This document shows positions 28,972 through 38,591 of a stretch of DNA of 64,000 nt, piece by piece. How positions within the stretch are numbered: the stretch's first letter is position 1; each line of letters opens with the position of its first letter. The translations under genes were made by a program, and so were the position numbers. The notes under the pieces are model-generated. The model had not been told where the DNA came from. It worked only from the letters and a program-made list of their open reading frames with translations, and searched no databases. Source of the stretch: Corallochytrium limacisporum (lineage: Eukaryota > Opisthokonta); the NCBI GenBank assembly GCA_002811645.1, contig PDIP01000033.1, positions 1 to 64,000 of the forward strand, written 5' to 3'.

Positions 28972-30522
28972 ATGAAGGTACACTCACTGATCTTGGGCCT
29001 GCTTGCGGTCGGAGCCGTTGCCGACAGCGAGGGTGACGTAGATGTCCTCCGGCCACCATGTGATTGGTTCCCTCACACCTTCGGAACAAAGACACGCTAT
29101 TGTCCACCTCATTTGCGATCCGAGTACGGCTATGACTTTGAGAATCTTCAAGCCGAAGTGCGGGCTCTGGGGGATGAACAGGGATTAGTCTGCCGGCCAG
29201 AACACATTCAAATGTTAGTCCGGCATGGTACGCGGTACCCTAGCACAGGCGACATCCGAAAACTTGACAAATTGCAAAATAAGCTAAACCAACTTGACCT
29301 CCATGGAGACTCTAATTACTTGTGGTTGAAAGACTGGGAGAACCCATTCCATGAGAGCGATGACAAAATGCTACATGAGATTGGTGAGTACGAACTCTAT
29401 GAGATTGCCAAGCGGTATCGGGAACGGTTTCCTACGTTATTCATGGAAAAATATTCGAGTAGAAGCTACCGCTTTACTTCGACCAAGACAGAACGAGCGG
29501 CCCAGTCTGCGAGTGCATTTAGCTACGGTTTGTTTGAGGGAACGGGTATCATCAGCGAAAACGGTTTCCAGCCCGTCGCCATCAACTCTGCATCTATTGA
29601 CCGGGACATTCAGCTCCGGTTCTTTGACAACTGTGACAAGTACCTGAGGGTAGTGAAAGGCGACGACCTGGATGGTGAAGTCAGTCGTCCGGGAGTCAAG
29701 ACGGTGTCCGGAGAGCTCAAGAAGTTTAAGAAAAGCGAAGCCTTGCAGAGTTTGATCGCAGATGTGAAACGAAAAGTTGGTCTACCAGAAGACCATCCGT
29801 TCCCGAGCTACAAGGACCTGTACGGTATTTATGTTATGTGTGCCTATGGGGTGAATTTACGTGGAGACACGACCTTCTGCGACATCTTTGAGGACACGGA
29901 CAAGGCATTGAAGATTTTGGACTTTCACTCCGAACTCAAGACATATTACGTCCGTGGTGAAGGTACAGATATCAACACGCAAATGAGCTGTCCATTGTTG
30001 ACAGATATGTGGGAGCATATTGAGGCCCTGGTGGAAAATTACAAAGATAATCAGAACATGCTGCCCCACCATCAGCTCAAGGGTGCCTTCCGTTTTGCCC
30101 ACGCGGAGACTTTGATCCCACTGGTCAACCTGATGGGACTGTACACCCAGGGTGAAAAAGGTAACTTGACCGCTGATGAATACGAAACCCACATTAAGGA
30201 CCGTGAGTTCCGCAGTGGCATCATGAGCCCTTTCAGCGGTAACATTGGTATGGTCGTGTACAAGTGCACGGGTACGACACCGGACAACGTCCACTGGAAG
30301 GTAGCCACCCTGTTGAACGAACGTGTGTACAAGATGACCCAGGTGGGCTGTGATCACCTACTCTGCGACTACAGCAAGATGCACCACTATTTCCGGGATC
30401 ACTATGGTTGTAACTTTGACGAAGTGTGTAGCTTGGACAAAATGGTTGACGAAGTTGTAGATGCTTCGATCCTTGAGGCCGACTCTCAAGCACATCTGCG
30501 CACTGGTAGCGATGAGTTGTGA
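28972..30522 (+). CDS. MINPP1: Multiple inositol polyphosphate phosphatase, ER-retained
   Basis: A 516-residue histidine acid phosphatase that would remove phosphates from InsP6, InsP5 or InsP4 (and related substrates) in the ER lumen. A signal peptide (MKVHSLILGLLAVGAVADS) is followed by the branch-2 histidine phosphatase fold. The catalytic RHGTRYP has its His at 85, and the proton-donor HAET motif (FRFAHAETLIPLVNL) is present about 300 residues later. Two motifs, CPPHL with FENLQAEVR and MSPFSGNIGMVVYKC, match MINPP1. The protein ends SDEL, which is the ER-retrieval signal of human MINPP1 and supports the assignment. Cys residues suit a secretory protein. It is convergent with MCMBP, with a 103-nt spacer. 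Confidence 0.95.
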   Translation: MKVHSLILGLLAVGAVADSEGDVDVLRPPCDWFPHTFGTKTRYCPPHLRSEYGYDFENLQAEVRALGDEQGLVCRPEHIQMLVRHGTRYPSTGDIRKLDKLQNKLNQLDLHGDSNYLWLKDWENPFHESDDKMLHEIGEYELYEIAKRYRERFPTLFMEKYSSRSYRFTSTKTERAAQSASAFSYGLFEGTGIISENGFQPVAINSASIDRDIQLRFFDNCDKYLRVVKGDDLDGEVSRPGVKTVSGELKKFKKSEALQSLIADVKRKVGLPEDHPFPSYKDLYGIYVMCAYGVNLRGDTTFCDIFEDTDKALKILDFHSELKTYYVRGEGTDINTQMSCPLLTDMWEHIEALVENYKDNQNMLPHHQLKGAFRFAHAETLIPLVNLMGLYTQGEKGNLTADEYETHIKDREFRSGIMSPFSGNIGMVVYKCTGTTPDNVHWKVATLLNERVYKMTQVGCDHLLCDYSKMHHYFRDHYGCNFDEVCSLDKMVDEVVDASILEADSQAHLRTGSDEL

Positions 30523-30625
30523 TCGGTTCTTTGTTTTAGGCTTGTAAGATGAACTTGTCATTTTGCCACTAGATTTTAATAAGAAATGCTCCTTACACGT
30601 CATGTTTGATGTTCTTTTTTTAGTT

Positions 30626-32698
30626 TCAGTTTGCGGGCGCTGCCTGGGCCCCCTGCTGCTGTTGCCGGGCAGCTGCCTTCTGAGTGACAGTGCTTACCGT
30701 ACCCTGTTCGCGGGGTGCGTCCCAGCTGAGGTCCTTGAGGCGCTGGCAACGCTCAGTTTCCAACTGTACAGCCCGCTGCCAATCCTCGAGACTAAGGGCG
30801 ACCCGACCATGGCTAGCGGCTACGAAACGGGCCATGGTCAACGTCTGGTGCATCTGGGCTTCACCGAAGGAAGAGTCCTGCTTGCGCATGGTGACAAACG
30901 CTTCCGCGATTCTCTTCTGGCCGTCCTCCTTCAACTCGGGGTCCAAGGCCCGTGCGGCACGCACGTACGCGTTCAAAAGGTCCAGGGTCTGCTCGTCAAT
31001 GTTGGACACTTGTGGCATGCTGGCTGCTATCTTGACCGGCACAGTTGCTTGGGTCTGAACCAGTGATCGGCGGGTAGAAACGACTATGGCATTGATCGCG
31101 CAGTCAAATGGCATCGCGCTGTATCCAAAGTTATAGCTAACCTTACCCCACTGCAGGGCCTCCTGAAGGGACTGCAGGTTGCGCATTCCGCGCTCCTTCA
31201 GCTGGCCGGAAGAAAGCCTGGTCTCGTTAAAGATGGCCTGGGTGCCACTGGGAACTTGCAGCAAACCAGACACAAGCCTGTCGTTTATAGGGTCTTTGGT
31301 TGGAGCGTAATTGTCAGCGTTCAGTGCATCGATGGTAAGATCGACAGCAGGGACATAGCGGTTGCAGATCTTCTCGAGCAGCGCATCGAGGCCGTCGACC
31401 AAAGCACCGGACGCTTGAGTCTCTTCGCCCATTTTCAGGCTCTCTGACACCAGAGCAATGTTAATTGGGAAGTGACCCAGTGGCAGTTCGCCGCGACGGG
31501 TGTACAGATGGCTCAAGAGATGCAACAGGACATATTCGGCAGCCAAAGCATCGCCGTAGAGCAGCTCGGTTAGAGTCTTGAGCAACGTTTCACGGGCCCG
31601 CTTGGCAAGGTCATCAGATAGAGCAGGGTGCTGAACGGCGACAGAGGTGGCCGGAGCAAGGAGGGTGTAAAGTTCCTTATCGAACTGTAGCGGCTCCAGT
31701 ACACGGTAGTGCAAGCAGTGTACTCGGGGCACTTGGGAGTGCGGTAGCATGTCACTGACGGTTTGCATGCCGTCGGTGTAGGGTGTGGTGAAATCATGTT
31801 GCGCGGCAGACGTCTGCGGCTGATCAAATTGAGTGGCCATAGGGCTGCTGCTGAATATACCATAGAACTCAACAATGCGGTTCACGGCGGCTAGTTCGTT
31901 GTTGGCACTCTCGCCATAGAGCTTGACAATAGCCGGAACAAATGCAGAGTCCTTAGATGCGCGCCGATCTGGGAAGTTCAGAGGATTTGCCTGTTGCAGG
32001 TCTTCGTTGCCGCTCTTCTGCTCTTCGGATGCCTTAGGTGTCGCGGTTTGCTGTTGGTGCAGCTGCTGAGCGGTACCACGTTTCGTTCCCGTCACGGTCT
32101 CTTCGCCTGTGGACACAGCTCCTGCAGCGTCTGGACTCTTGTCTTCGACATCCATGTCATCATCGAGGCTTCGCTTACCCTTTCGATTTTCCGCTGCTGC
32201 AGGATCTCCATGGTCTTGACTCTGTTGACCATGTTGCTCTTTGTGAGTCGCACCCGGCACAGGCACGACATAGATCTGTCCGCGCTCGTGCAGAGCCTCG
32301 GTCATTTCAAAATCATCAAGGTTGATTTTGCCACCACCAAACAAGGAAGAGCTCTGTAGACTGTCCACATCCTGGAAAGCCACATGCACTCGGCGATCAG
32401 GCTGGGATTTATCCTTAAACGTAGGACAATAGTACTCTGGCTGCAGGGTGTCCTGTACCATGCCGACGTAGCGCACCAGGGATCCCGGTTGAATGTATGG
32501 CAGAGATGCTTTGGTCAGCAGAGGCACCTGGGACCGAACATTTTTCTGTTCAATGTTGCCCTCCACTTGCGACGCAAACTCTCTCAAAATGACGTCCACA
32601 CCAGCGTGTGGGCTCTGAGCACCATGCTGTTCAAACAGATTATGAATCTGCTCACTTGGATTGGCAAACCAGCCAGATTGCTGTGTCTTTCCGGGCAT
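30626..32698 (-). CDS. MCMBP: MCM complex-binding protein
   Basis: A 690-residue protein that associates with MCM3-7 and is thought to help unload or assemble MCM complexes during replication. The N-terminal half includes RYVGMVQDTLQPEYYCPTF and a central acidic/Ser-rich linker (residues 165-250). After that comes FYGIFSSSPMATQFDQPQ, then VPRVHCLHYRVLEPLQFDKE, and LLHLLSHLYTRRGELPLGHFPINIALVS, the most conserved MCMBP block. The C-terminal part is helical, with SLEDWQRAVQLETERCQRLK and a Gln/Ala-rich tail. Length is close to the human protein (642) and slightly longer. An E2F-like site lies 370-390 bases upstream of the start, consistent with a replication gene. NOP53 lies upstream on the same strand. 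Confidence 0.93.
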   Translation of the reverse strand: MPGKTQQSGWFANPSEQIHNLFEQHGAQSPHAGVDVILREFASQVEGNIEQKNVRSQVPLLTKASLPYIQPGSLVRYVGMVQDTLQPEYYCPTFKDKSQPDRRVHVAFQDVDSLQSSSLFGGGKINLDDFEMTEALHERGQIYVVPVPGATHKEQHGQQSQDHGDPAAAENRKGKRSLDDDMDVEDKSPDAAGAVSTGEETVTGTKRGTAQQLHQQQTATPKASEEQKSGNEDLQQANPLNFPDRRASKDSAFVPAIVKLYGESANNELAAVNRIVEFYGIFSSSPMATQFDQPQTSAAQHDFTTPYTDGMQTVSDMLPHSQVPRVHCLHYRVLEPLQFDKELYTLLAPATSVAVQHPALSDDLAKRARETLLKTLTELLYGDALAAEYVLLHLLSHLYTRRGELPLGHFPINIALVSESLKMGEETQASGALVDGLDALLEKICNRYVPAVDLTIDALNADNYAPTKDPINDRLVSGLLQVPSGTQAIFNETRLSSGQLKERGMRNLQSLQEALQWGKVSYNFGYSAMPFDCAINAIVVSTRRSLVQTQATVPVKIAASMPQVSNIDEQTLDLLNAYVRAARALDPELKEDGQKRIAEAFVTMRKQDSSFGEAQMHQTLTMARFVAASHGRVALSLEDWQRAVQLETERCQRLKDLSWDAPREQGTVSTVTQKAAARQQQQGAQAAPAN

Positions 32699-33223
32699 TT
32701 CGTTTGTTTTGTGTCCAGAAGAGGATGGCTTTTGTATTGAAGGCTATGAGAAATGGTCAACAGTCTAAAACCCGAAGTGGAAGACATCAAGGACCATTCC
32801 GCAAAGACAGAGTGAAACGAAAACGAAGACGCAGAAAGCTTCACGAACGTAACGACACACAACGTCGTTCAGTCATGATTGGGCTGATGAAATCTTCAAA
32901 TGCCAGGTCCGCCGTGCCATCATCCATTTTTTTCCGGTTGTTTCGGTAATAGAAATGGAGAGCAAAAGCAAGCCGTGATAAGGAGGAGAGGGGGTGAGTA
33001 GCGGGCCTCCTTTGGGTGAGACCCTGTGCGATTTCTTCAAACGGGGGAGGGCCCGGTCGAAGCATATGACTTTTCGCGCCAAAAAATACACCAGCCGTAG
33101 TGAAAATAGGCCCCGTATCCATGTGCCAGTCCTACAACTCTAGATGCCGTTGTGTCTGAACTTCAATAGACGCAACATAGAAAGCGACATACATGCAATG
33201 TATTGATTTTAATGATCCGTAGC
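32699..33223. promoter_or_regulatory. Promoter interval of MCMBP
   Basis: About 525 bases between the MCMBP start and the NOP53 stop, both on the minus strand. It holds TTTTCGCGCCAAAAAA (33071-33086) and a minus-strand GGGGCCTATTTT (33103-33114). No gene is visible. Confidence 0.5.
33071..33086. promoter_or_regulatory. Strong E2F-like site upstream of MCMBP
   Basis: TTTTCGCGCCAAAAAA is a near-perfect E2F/DP site: TTTCGCGC and its overlapping complement GCGCCAAA form a palindrome-like element. It is 373 bases upstream of the MCMBP start. MCM-associated genes are classic E2F targets in animals. This is the best such site in the window. Confidence 0.6.
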
Positions 33224-34876
33224 TCATTTCGCAGCGCGTCTGGCCATCTTTTCCATGATCTTCTCTTTCTCCTTTTTGGCTGTGGCCTCCTGTCGGTCAT
33301 ACTCTTTGTAGGCATTCTTCTTGCCAAACTTCTGCTTGTACTTGCGGTGTGGAATGACGCGCTTGCGAATCTCGATGATGCCGCGCTTGGTCAAACTCTT
33401 AAACCGGTCTTTCATGACATTGCCTTGAGGCTCCAGCCCACGCAGAGAAGAGGTGAGCTCGTCGGTTAGCAGGACATCCGGAAGCTCTTCCTTTTCTTTG
33501 TAACGCGAGAGACGTTCCTTGCGACTTGCTTTCTTGGCCTTTGCTCGCTCCTTTCGGGCCCTAATTGCCTCCCGTTCGGCTTCAATTTGCGTCCTGATCT
33601 TTGCATTGCTGAAGATAAGGGCTTCTTGCTGTCGTACTTGTTTGGCTTCCTTGAGCTTTAGCTCCTCCAAGCGGCGCGCTCGTTCCCGGAGCCGCTGCTG
33701 GCGAGTCTTCCGCTCAATTATGCGGGCCTGGGGGCGGCCATCCTCGTCGTCCTCATTATCTTCACTCGCCTCTTCACTATTGGTTTCGCTTTCGTCTTCG
33801 TCCTCATCTTCCTCGTGGGTTCCATTTTTGACCAAATGCCCCAGGCCTTGCATCATCTCCTGGTCCCGCTCGGCAAGGGTGACAATGGGCGTTTTCTGTG
33901 GGCGCAGGGCCTTCTCTGTTTCCGCTTCCTTCTTCAGGCGCAGCAGCTCCTGACGAGCGGCCTTCATTAGAAGCTCTTGATGGTCCTCAAATGTAGGGTT
34001 GTAAGAAGCGCCAGCCGGGGCCACGTCCACGTTCCGTCCACGGTCTTTCTTGCGTGCCTCCATGACGGTCTTCGGAATTTGCTTAGCCACCGCATTCAGG
34101 AACTCGTCCGAGTCCCAAATATCTATCTCCGCCTTAGAGGTGTTTAGTGTGCCCCGCAATGTACCTTTGTCCTTCATCTCCTCCATCTGTCTCTTCAAGA
34201 CGTCAACGTCCTTGCGAAGCTTCTGCATCTCCTTCTTCGAGTACTCGTCACGGATCTTTGCAGGCATGCGCATACGCACATCACGTTCCTTGGCAGCCCT
34301 CAGACTCTCCGCACGCGTGGCTGAAGTTCCTTTCTCTGAACGAATCTTAGATGACACGGGCTTGACGAGAGGATTTGTTTCCAAAGCGCTCCAGCTCTTC
34401 ATCGGTTTCATCATCATTCGGCGTTGCTTCTTGGTCATAGGCTTTTCGGGTAATTCATCCTCTTCTGCGCCCCGGTCGTCGTAGACGAGATCCTCCGCAG
34501 TCATGTCTTCAAGTGCACCGCCCTGCGCATATTCTTTATTCTTGGACGCCAAGTAGTCTCGGGCATCGTCGACATCAATGTTTTTTCGCCATGCCTTCTT
34601 ACCCTTACGAGAGACTTGTTTCTTTCCAGTCCTGCCGTGCAATTCATTCAGAGCCATCTTTACGAAGTTTTCGTCCGCATCTCGGCTGCGATCAACGCCA
34701 AAGTCGTCCTCACTGTCATTTTCGTCGAGATCTGTTGCACGGTTTCGTGCACGCATGCGCTTCTCCCGTTTCTGCCGATTCTTGCGTTCATTGCGCTCCT
34801 GTGCGGTGACGGCGGCTTTCTTCGCTCCAGGCCCATGCAGGGACTTTGCAAACTTACGACGAAGTTTCTTTCCCAT
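33224..34876 (-). CDS. NOP53: Ribosome biogenesis protein NOP53 (GLTSCR2/PICT1)
   Basis: A 550-residue nucleolar protein, mostly Lys, Arg and Glu, that binds 5S rRNA/60S precursors and recruits the exosome helicase for 5.8S processing. Hallmarks: GKKAWRKNIDVDDARDYLASKN near residues 90-113, APAGASYNPTFEDHQELL at about 280-297, a long charged helix (residues 350-470), and the C-terminal ELPDVLLTDELTSSLRGLEPQGNVMKDRFKSLTKRGIIEIRKRV. The extreme N-terminus is a basic cluster (MGKKLRRKFAKSLHG). An acidic stretch (EEDEDEDESETNSEEASEDNEDDED) precedes the long helix. Length exceeds human NOP53 (478) by an N-terminal part that resembles no other domain. It lies head-to-tail with MCMBP and divergent from FANCL. 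Confidence 0.9.
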   Translation of the reverse strand: MGKKLRRKFAKSLHGPGAKKAAVTAQERNERKNRQKREKRMRARNRATDLDENDSEDDFGVDRSRDADENFVKMALNELHGRTGKKQVSRKGKKAWRKNIDVDDARDYLASKNKEYAQGGALEDMTAEDLVYDDRGAEEDELPEKPMTKKQRRMMMKPMKSWSALETNPLVKPVSSKIRSEKGTSATRAESLRAAKERDVRMRMPAKIRDEYSKKEMQKLRKDVDVLKRQMEEMKDKGTLRGTLNTSKAEIDIWDSDEFLNAVAKQIPKTVMEARKKDRGRNVDVAPAGASYNPTFEDHQELLMKAARQELLRLKKEAETEKALRPQKTPIVTLAERDQEMMQGLGHLVKNGTHEEDEDEDESETNSEEASEDNEDDEDGRPQARIIERKTRQQRLRERARRLEELKLKEAKQVRQQEALIFSNAKIRTQIEAEREAIRARKERAKAKKASRKERLSRYKEKEELPDVLLTDELTSSLRGLEPQGNVMKDRFKSLTKRGIIEIRKRVIPHRKYKQKFGKKNAYKEYDRQEATAKKEKEKIMEKMARRAAK

Positions 34877-35820
34877 ATTTTAATCCTACTAATTGTATGT
34901 CAAGTGTATGTTAGAATTGTGAGAACCGAATTGAGCCTAGTCTACATGGTAAGTATCAAAACGCGATTCTTTAAGAGAGTTCTACTAATTTCTTCACCAC
35001 TAAATCAATCTCTTTCTTAACGATTATTTCCAAGGGTCTCAAGTACCTTTTCGACTTAAACTACATAAGATGTAAAAACGACCACGACAACAATCCCACG
35101 GACAAGTTCTCGAGAGACAAGGACCCTTGGAAAGCTGTCACTTTAGACGTACGCACCCACCTGCCACGCGTGTTTCTCACTACGGTGGTATCCGGAACCA
35201 GGCAGGCCAATACCCTCGCACACCCCCCCCCCCCCGCGGGGGGAGGGGCATCCCCACCCCGGAAGGGAGAGAAACCCGCCTTCCCACCCCACGAGGAGAG
35301 CGATATCGCAGCTCTGCACCGGAGACGAGGGGGGCGAGCCGTACGCTGGTCGCCATCCTCTTGAACACGCACTCCCCCCGGTCCCCCTTTCTCCCCGACA
35401 CAGGGGAGGGTGCTGGTGGGCAGCTTTTGGACAGCCTCCATACATTGAGTACCGAAGGCTACCGATAGCATTCCCCAGCGGAGAGTGGCCCTGCCCTGCC
35501 GATCGCTGTGCTTCACGGCCCTTCCTCACCGTGGACCGGGAGGGGGAACCCTTCTGGGAAAGGGGGACCCTATGGCCCCCTGTCGAGTATGGAGCAGAAG
35601 GGCGCGAAGTCTTTGAGTGAGGAGGGAGAGGAAGACGCAGGGGAGCGGAGCAGTCGACAGAGGAGCGCCCTGTAGGTGAGTCCGGCGGGCGTGATGATCA
35701 TGTCCTTGAGGATACTCTTTCGGGTACATGAGCAGTACTGTGTCCTATGCACAATTACCCACCGCACTGGTAGCTCTCTCCAAACACAAGTATGACTGAG
35801 AGCATGAGTGATCTAGAACT
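34877..35820. other. Divergent intergenic region between NOP53 and FANCL
   Basis: About 940 bases between two gene starts. It holds a 13-C run (35223-35235) followed at once by GCGGGGGGAGGGG, which could form a hairpin with the C run. The rest is ordinary sequence; open frames here are low-complexity Gly/Arg/Pro. Confidence 0.5.
35223..35235. repeat. Poly(C) run of 13 with adjacent G-rich arm
   Basis: Thirteen C followed by GCGGGGGGAGGGG, so a strong C/G hairpin is possible. It lies in the divergent NOP53/FANCL interval. Confidence 0.9.
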
Positions 35821-37317
35821 ATGCGGTTGGGTTCGAAGTGGGTGGTGCAAACTGGTCAACAGCGGTATGCCACAGAGGTACGGCTACCTGACGGCCAGAG
35901 CGGCCTTATAACTATTGCCTTGAAAAAAGAGCGATTTCAATTTTACTATACCAGAGAGCTTAGGGACAGTGTCGCCAATTGCCGAGTACAAATTACTCGT
36001 CTGTTGGAAAATCGGGGAAAGCGTACGGAGCTTCGCACAGAGGAGGCTACGCCCCTGATGAACAAGTTGGTCGAGCTACTGCAGAATCATGCGTCAACCT
36101 ACCAGGCTATGGACAACACCGGAATCCCTTCGTTCCCTGATCTTGACCCAGAGCTTCTGAAGCTATCAAGTCCCCAGGGTGAGTCGCTGCTGACCATTGC
36201 ACAAGATATTCACTTGTGTGAACAGCAGCAAAGTGGAGGCATTCCTGCCTTGCGCATCGCCGACGACCTGTCAACTATACACTTTGCCATTTGCGACAAG
36301 GATAAACGCAGCCATTCAGTGACCATTGCATATCGTCTGCAGTCCTGGTCGTCATCCACCATTGTGGCCGTCATGGGTTTGCAGATCCCACAATTTTTGG
36401 GACTGGCCAATGACCAGGGTACTATCACAGTGCAATCAACAGAACTCGCTATTGCTGCTGGCGGCAATTCCATGGGATCTGGTCATTTCGATTTCGACTT
36501 CGGAACCGAGCAAAGTCTCTCTGTACGGTGGCTGAGACGAAAACGAGTGGGGAATGTCACTGAATATGGAACCCCCAACGGAGGTGAAACGCTTATGATC
36601 ATTCCAAAGGACGGAAATATCCCAAAGCTTCAGGATTTAACGTCTCTGGCACGCGCACTTGTGCACCCTCTAGCAGAATTTTGGAATGTCATGGCAGAAA
36701 TCGATGAACGCTGCCATGTCGAAGATCCTAGAAATCCGGATCCCCGAGATACCCATCGGCGCATCCGCATCGATGTACTATGCTCTGTGGTAGTGGAAAT
36801 CGATCCGCGCATGCCGCATGAAGTGCCCAAACTTCAATTGATTGGCAATGAAGCCAAAGTCACGCGGGTGCGGGCTAAAATGAATGAAGGATTGACCGAG
36901 TGGCACACACCAGTCGCGCTTCCCGAACGAAGTGACAAGGGCAGCAAGAGGGCACCTGATTTGGTGCCACGTTTAGAGCGCCTGCTGGGTGAGACGTTCG
37001 AAAGTCGACCTTTGGTTCCGGTTAGCAAGAAGCGGAAGCATGATGGAGAAAGTGACCTTACGGTTCTGGAATGCCATGACCAAGACGACAACGATGACAC
37101 GGCGCATGGGGCAGAATGCGAAATTTGCTACGCCGAGCACCTCGATGGTCAACTTCCGGATGAATACTGTGGCAATGAACGCTGTGCACGTCGCTTCCAT
37201 AGAGCTTGCATCACGGAATGGCTGCAAGGACTGCCTTCAACGCGCATTGATCTTGACAATATTATCGGTACCTGCCCCTTCTGCGAGTATCCCCTCTTCA
37301 TTCGACAGCAGAGGTGA
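35821..37317 (+). CDS. FANCL: Fanconi anaemia ubiquitin ligase FANCL
   Basis: A 498-residue protein, the catalytic E3 of the Fanconi anaemia core complex, which monoubiquitinates FANCD2 and FANCI after replication-fork block. The C-terminus (residues about 428-494) is the FANCL-type RING/PHD: ECEICYAEHLDGQLPDEYCGN, then CARRFHRACITEWLQGLP, then GTCPFCEYPL, with all zinc ligands present. The residues before it contain a basic nuclear-localisation-like KKRKHD and an acidic patch. The N-terminal 380 residues contain RWD-like (DRWD) strands; VRIDVLCSVVVEIDPRMPHEVPKLQLIG matches the URD/DRWD pattern with its conserved P. The first 80 residues correspond to the ELF fold. Length exceeds human FANCL (375) through linkers. 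No intron is needed. Confidence 0.88.
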   Translation: MRLGSKWVVQTGQQRYATEVRLPDGQSGLITIALKKERFQFYYTRELRDSVANCRVQITRLLENRGKRTELRTEEATPLMNKLVELLQNHASTYQAMDNTGIPSFPDLDPELLKLSSPQGESLLTIAQDIHLCEQQQSGGIPALRIADDLSTIHFAICDKDKRSHSVTIAYRLQSWSSSTIVAVMGLQIPQFLGLANDQGTITVQSTELAIAAGGNSMGSGHFDFDFGTEQSLSVRWLRRKRVGNVTEYGTPNGGETLMIIPKDGNIPKLQDLTSLARALVHPLAEFWNVMAEIDERCHVEDPRNPDPRDTHRRIRIDVLCSVVVEIDPRMPHEVPKLQLIGNEAKVTRVRAKMNEGLTEWHTPVALPERSDKGSKRAPDLVPRLERLLGETFESRPLVPVSKKRKHDGESDLTVLECHDQDDNDDTAHGAECEICYAEHLDGQLPDEYCGNERCARRFHRACITEWLQGLPSTRIDLDNIIGTCPFCEYPLFIRQQR

Positions 37318-37387
37318 CAACAAATAGGAATTATGATTTACAATAGAAACGAATTCTTTATGGTCAAATGTGTCATGTTCCCTGGCT

Positions 37388-38038
37388 TCACGCCAACACA
37401 GCATCCTCGACAGCGGCCTTCTTTTCCTGTGCTACTTCCGTGGTAGTCTCTGTCGCGGTCTCCAACTGGGTATTGGGTACCTCGGGCAGCTTCTGCTTGA
37501 CGTCGAGGGCTTCAGTATCGTTTTCAATGCCCACCAGCTCGTCGAGCTCGGCCAGGACATCCGCATCGTCCTCCTCCGTGAGCTTAGCTCCAAGAGCCCG
37601 GCTAATCTCCTCCTGATACTCGATAGCCTCTCGTGTATCATCCATAAGGCGATCTACGTCGTCAATACTAATCTGCTTGTTGATCTCTTGAAGGGCGTCC
37701 TTACCTAGTGTGAGTTGGTCAAACACTTCCTTCTCTTGCACCTTCCATTCAATGGTCTGAACCATTTCTTCAATGTTTTGTAGTTGCGTGTCCGCCTTCA
37801 CCAACAACTTCTCTTGGTACTTGCGCTTCTGCAAGAATAGCTTGGCCTTTTGTTTGTCTCCTTTTTTCAGTGCCTCCTTGGCACATTGCTTCTCACGGTC
37901 TGCAATGGTCTCAATCTTCTTCTGGTACATTTTCAGCTTATCCCTCTGGCTCTTTAAGTCCAGCACTGCACGGTCCTGGGCACTAATATGTTGTTGTGCC
38001 CGCTTGGGGGGCGCAGACTTGCTGCTATTTCCGCCCAT
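37388..38038 (-). CDS. CHMP6: ESCRT-III subunit CHMP6/Vps20
   Basis: The frame is open from 38071, but the Met at 38038 (MGGNSSKS) is the likely start because it exposes an N-myristoylation Gly2, the CHMP6 hallmark. The protein is then 216 residues. It is a helical Snf7-family coiled-coil: basic first helices (RDKLKMYQKKIETIADREKQCAKEALKKGDKQKAKLFLQKRKYQEKLL), then the acidic C-terminal half (TREAIEYQEEISRALGAKLTEEDDADVLAELDELVG). It recruits Snf7/CHMP4 to endosomal membranes during multivesicular-body formation. The last 30 residues are Thr/Glu/Ala-rich and not conserved. It is convergent with FANCL, with a 70-nt spacer. Confidence 0.93.
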   Translation of the reverse strand: MGGNSSKSAPPKRAQQHISAQDRAVLDLKSQRDKLKMYQKKIETIADREKQCAKEALKKGDKQKAKLFLQKRKYQEKLLVKADTQLQNIEEMVQTIEWKVQEKEVFDQLTLGKDALQEINKQISIDDVDRLMDDTREAIEYQEEISRALGAKLTEEDDADVLAELDELVGIENDTEALDVKQKLPEVPNTQLETATETTTEVAQEKKAAVEDAVLA

Positions 38039-38330
38039 TTTGTGTACGTACGTTGGTGTGGATGTGTCCACGCTATCCTAATGCAAAACTGTATTTTTCG
38101 CACCGCCGGCACCAGTTGGAGAAGAGATCGTGTTGTTAATTGTCGCGTCTGTGATGACATTCCTGTTTAAAAGAACAGAGACTACTTGAATAGTTGGTCA
38201 AGGACAAGATTGAGCCAACGACAGGGCTAAATTGTCCTGTATGATATGACTAATTTCCTAACAGAATATTCCCCGCCGAAGAATGACGACTACACGCCCC
38301 CGGAGAAGCCGAAGGCTAAAACCCGCCTAG

Positions 38331-38342
38331 CCCCCCCCCCCC
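38331..38342. repeat. Poly(C) run of 12
   Basis: Twelve C in the interval upstream of CHMP6, 293 bases from its likely start codon. The sequence after it (TCACGGGTGGG) is G-rich. Confidence 0.9.
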
Positions 38343-38504
38343 TCACGGGTGGGTAGGTGCGGACGGAAGGAGATTCAGAAAGGGCCCCACCAGTCGCCCG
38401 GGCCGGTTTGACCCGTCTCCACACGACTTTTACCACTGTGACTGGGACTGTGAGAAGTGTATCCTGGGCCAAAGAGGAGGGCATGTGGGTATGGTAAAGG
38501 TCCT

Positions 38505-38525
38505 CCCCCCCCCCGGGGGGGGGGG
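38505..38525. repeat. C10/G11 palindrome
   Basis: Ten C directly followed by eleven G, a perfect inverted repeat with no loop. Both strands can form G-quadruplex or cruciform structures. Homopolymer length may be unreliable. Confidence 0.9.
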
Positions 38526-38591
38526 CCTGGGTGGTATTTTGGTTTGTGAATGTGTCCTGTCTGGTTCCGACAATGGCAATGACCAGTTGAT

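Larger units (their letters stand above)
38039..38591. other. Intergenic with C/G homopolymer runs
   Basis: About 550 bases between the CHMP6 start and the 3' end of the coiled-coil gene, both on the minus strand. It contains a 12-C run (38331-38342) and a perfect C10/G11 palindrome (38505-38525). No gene is recognised. Confidence 0.5.

Noticed and set aside
28972-30522. Considering the gene as a general acid phosphatase/phytase
   Set aside because: The SDEL tail and the HAET motif fit MINPP1 better.
33224-34876. First impression as UTP14
   Set aside because: The APAGASYNPTFEDHQ and ELPDVLLTDELTSSLRGLEPQGN motifs are NOP53-specific.
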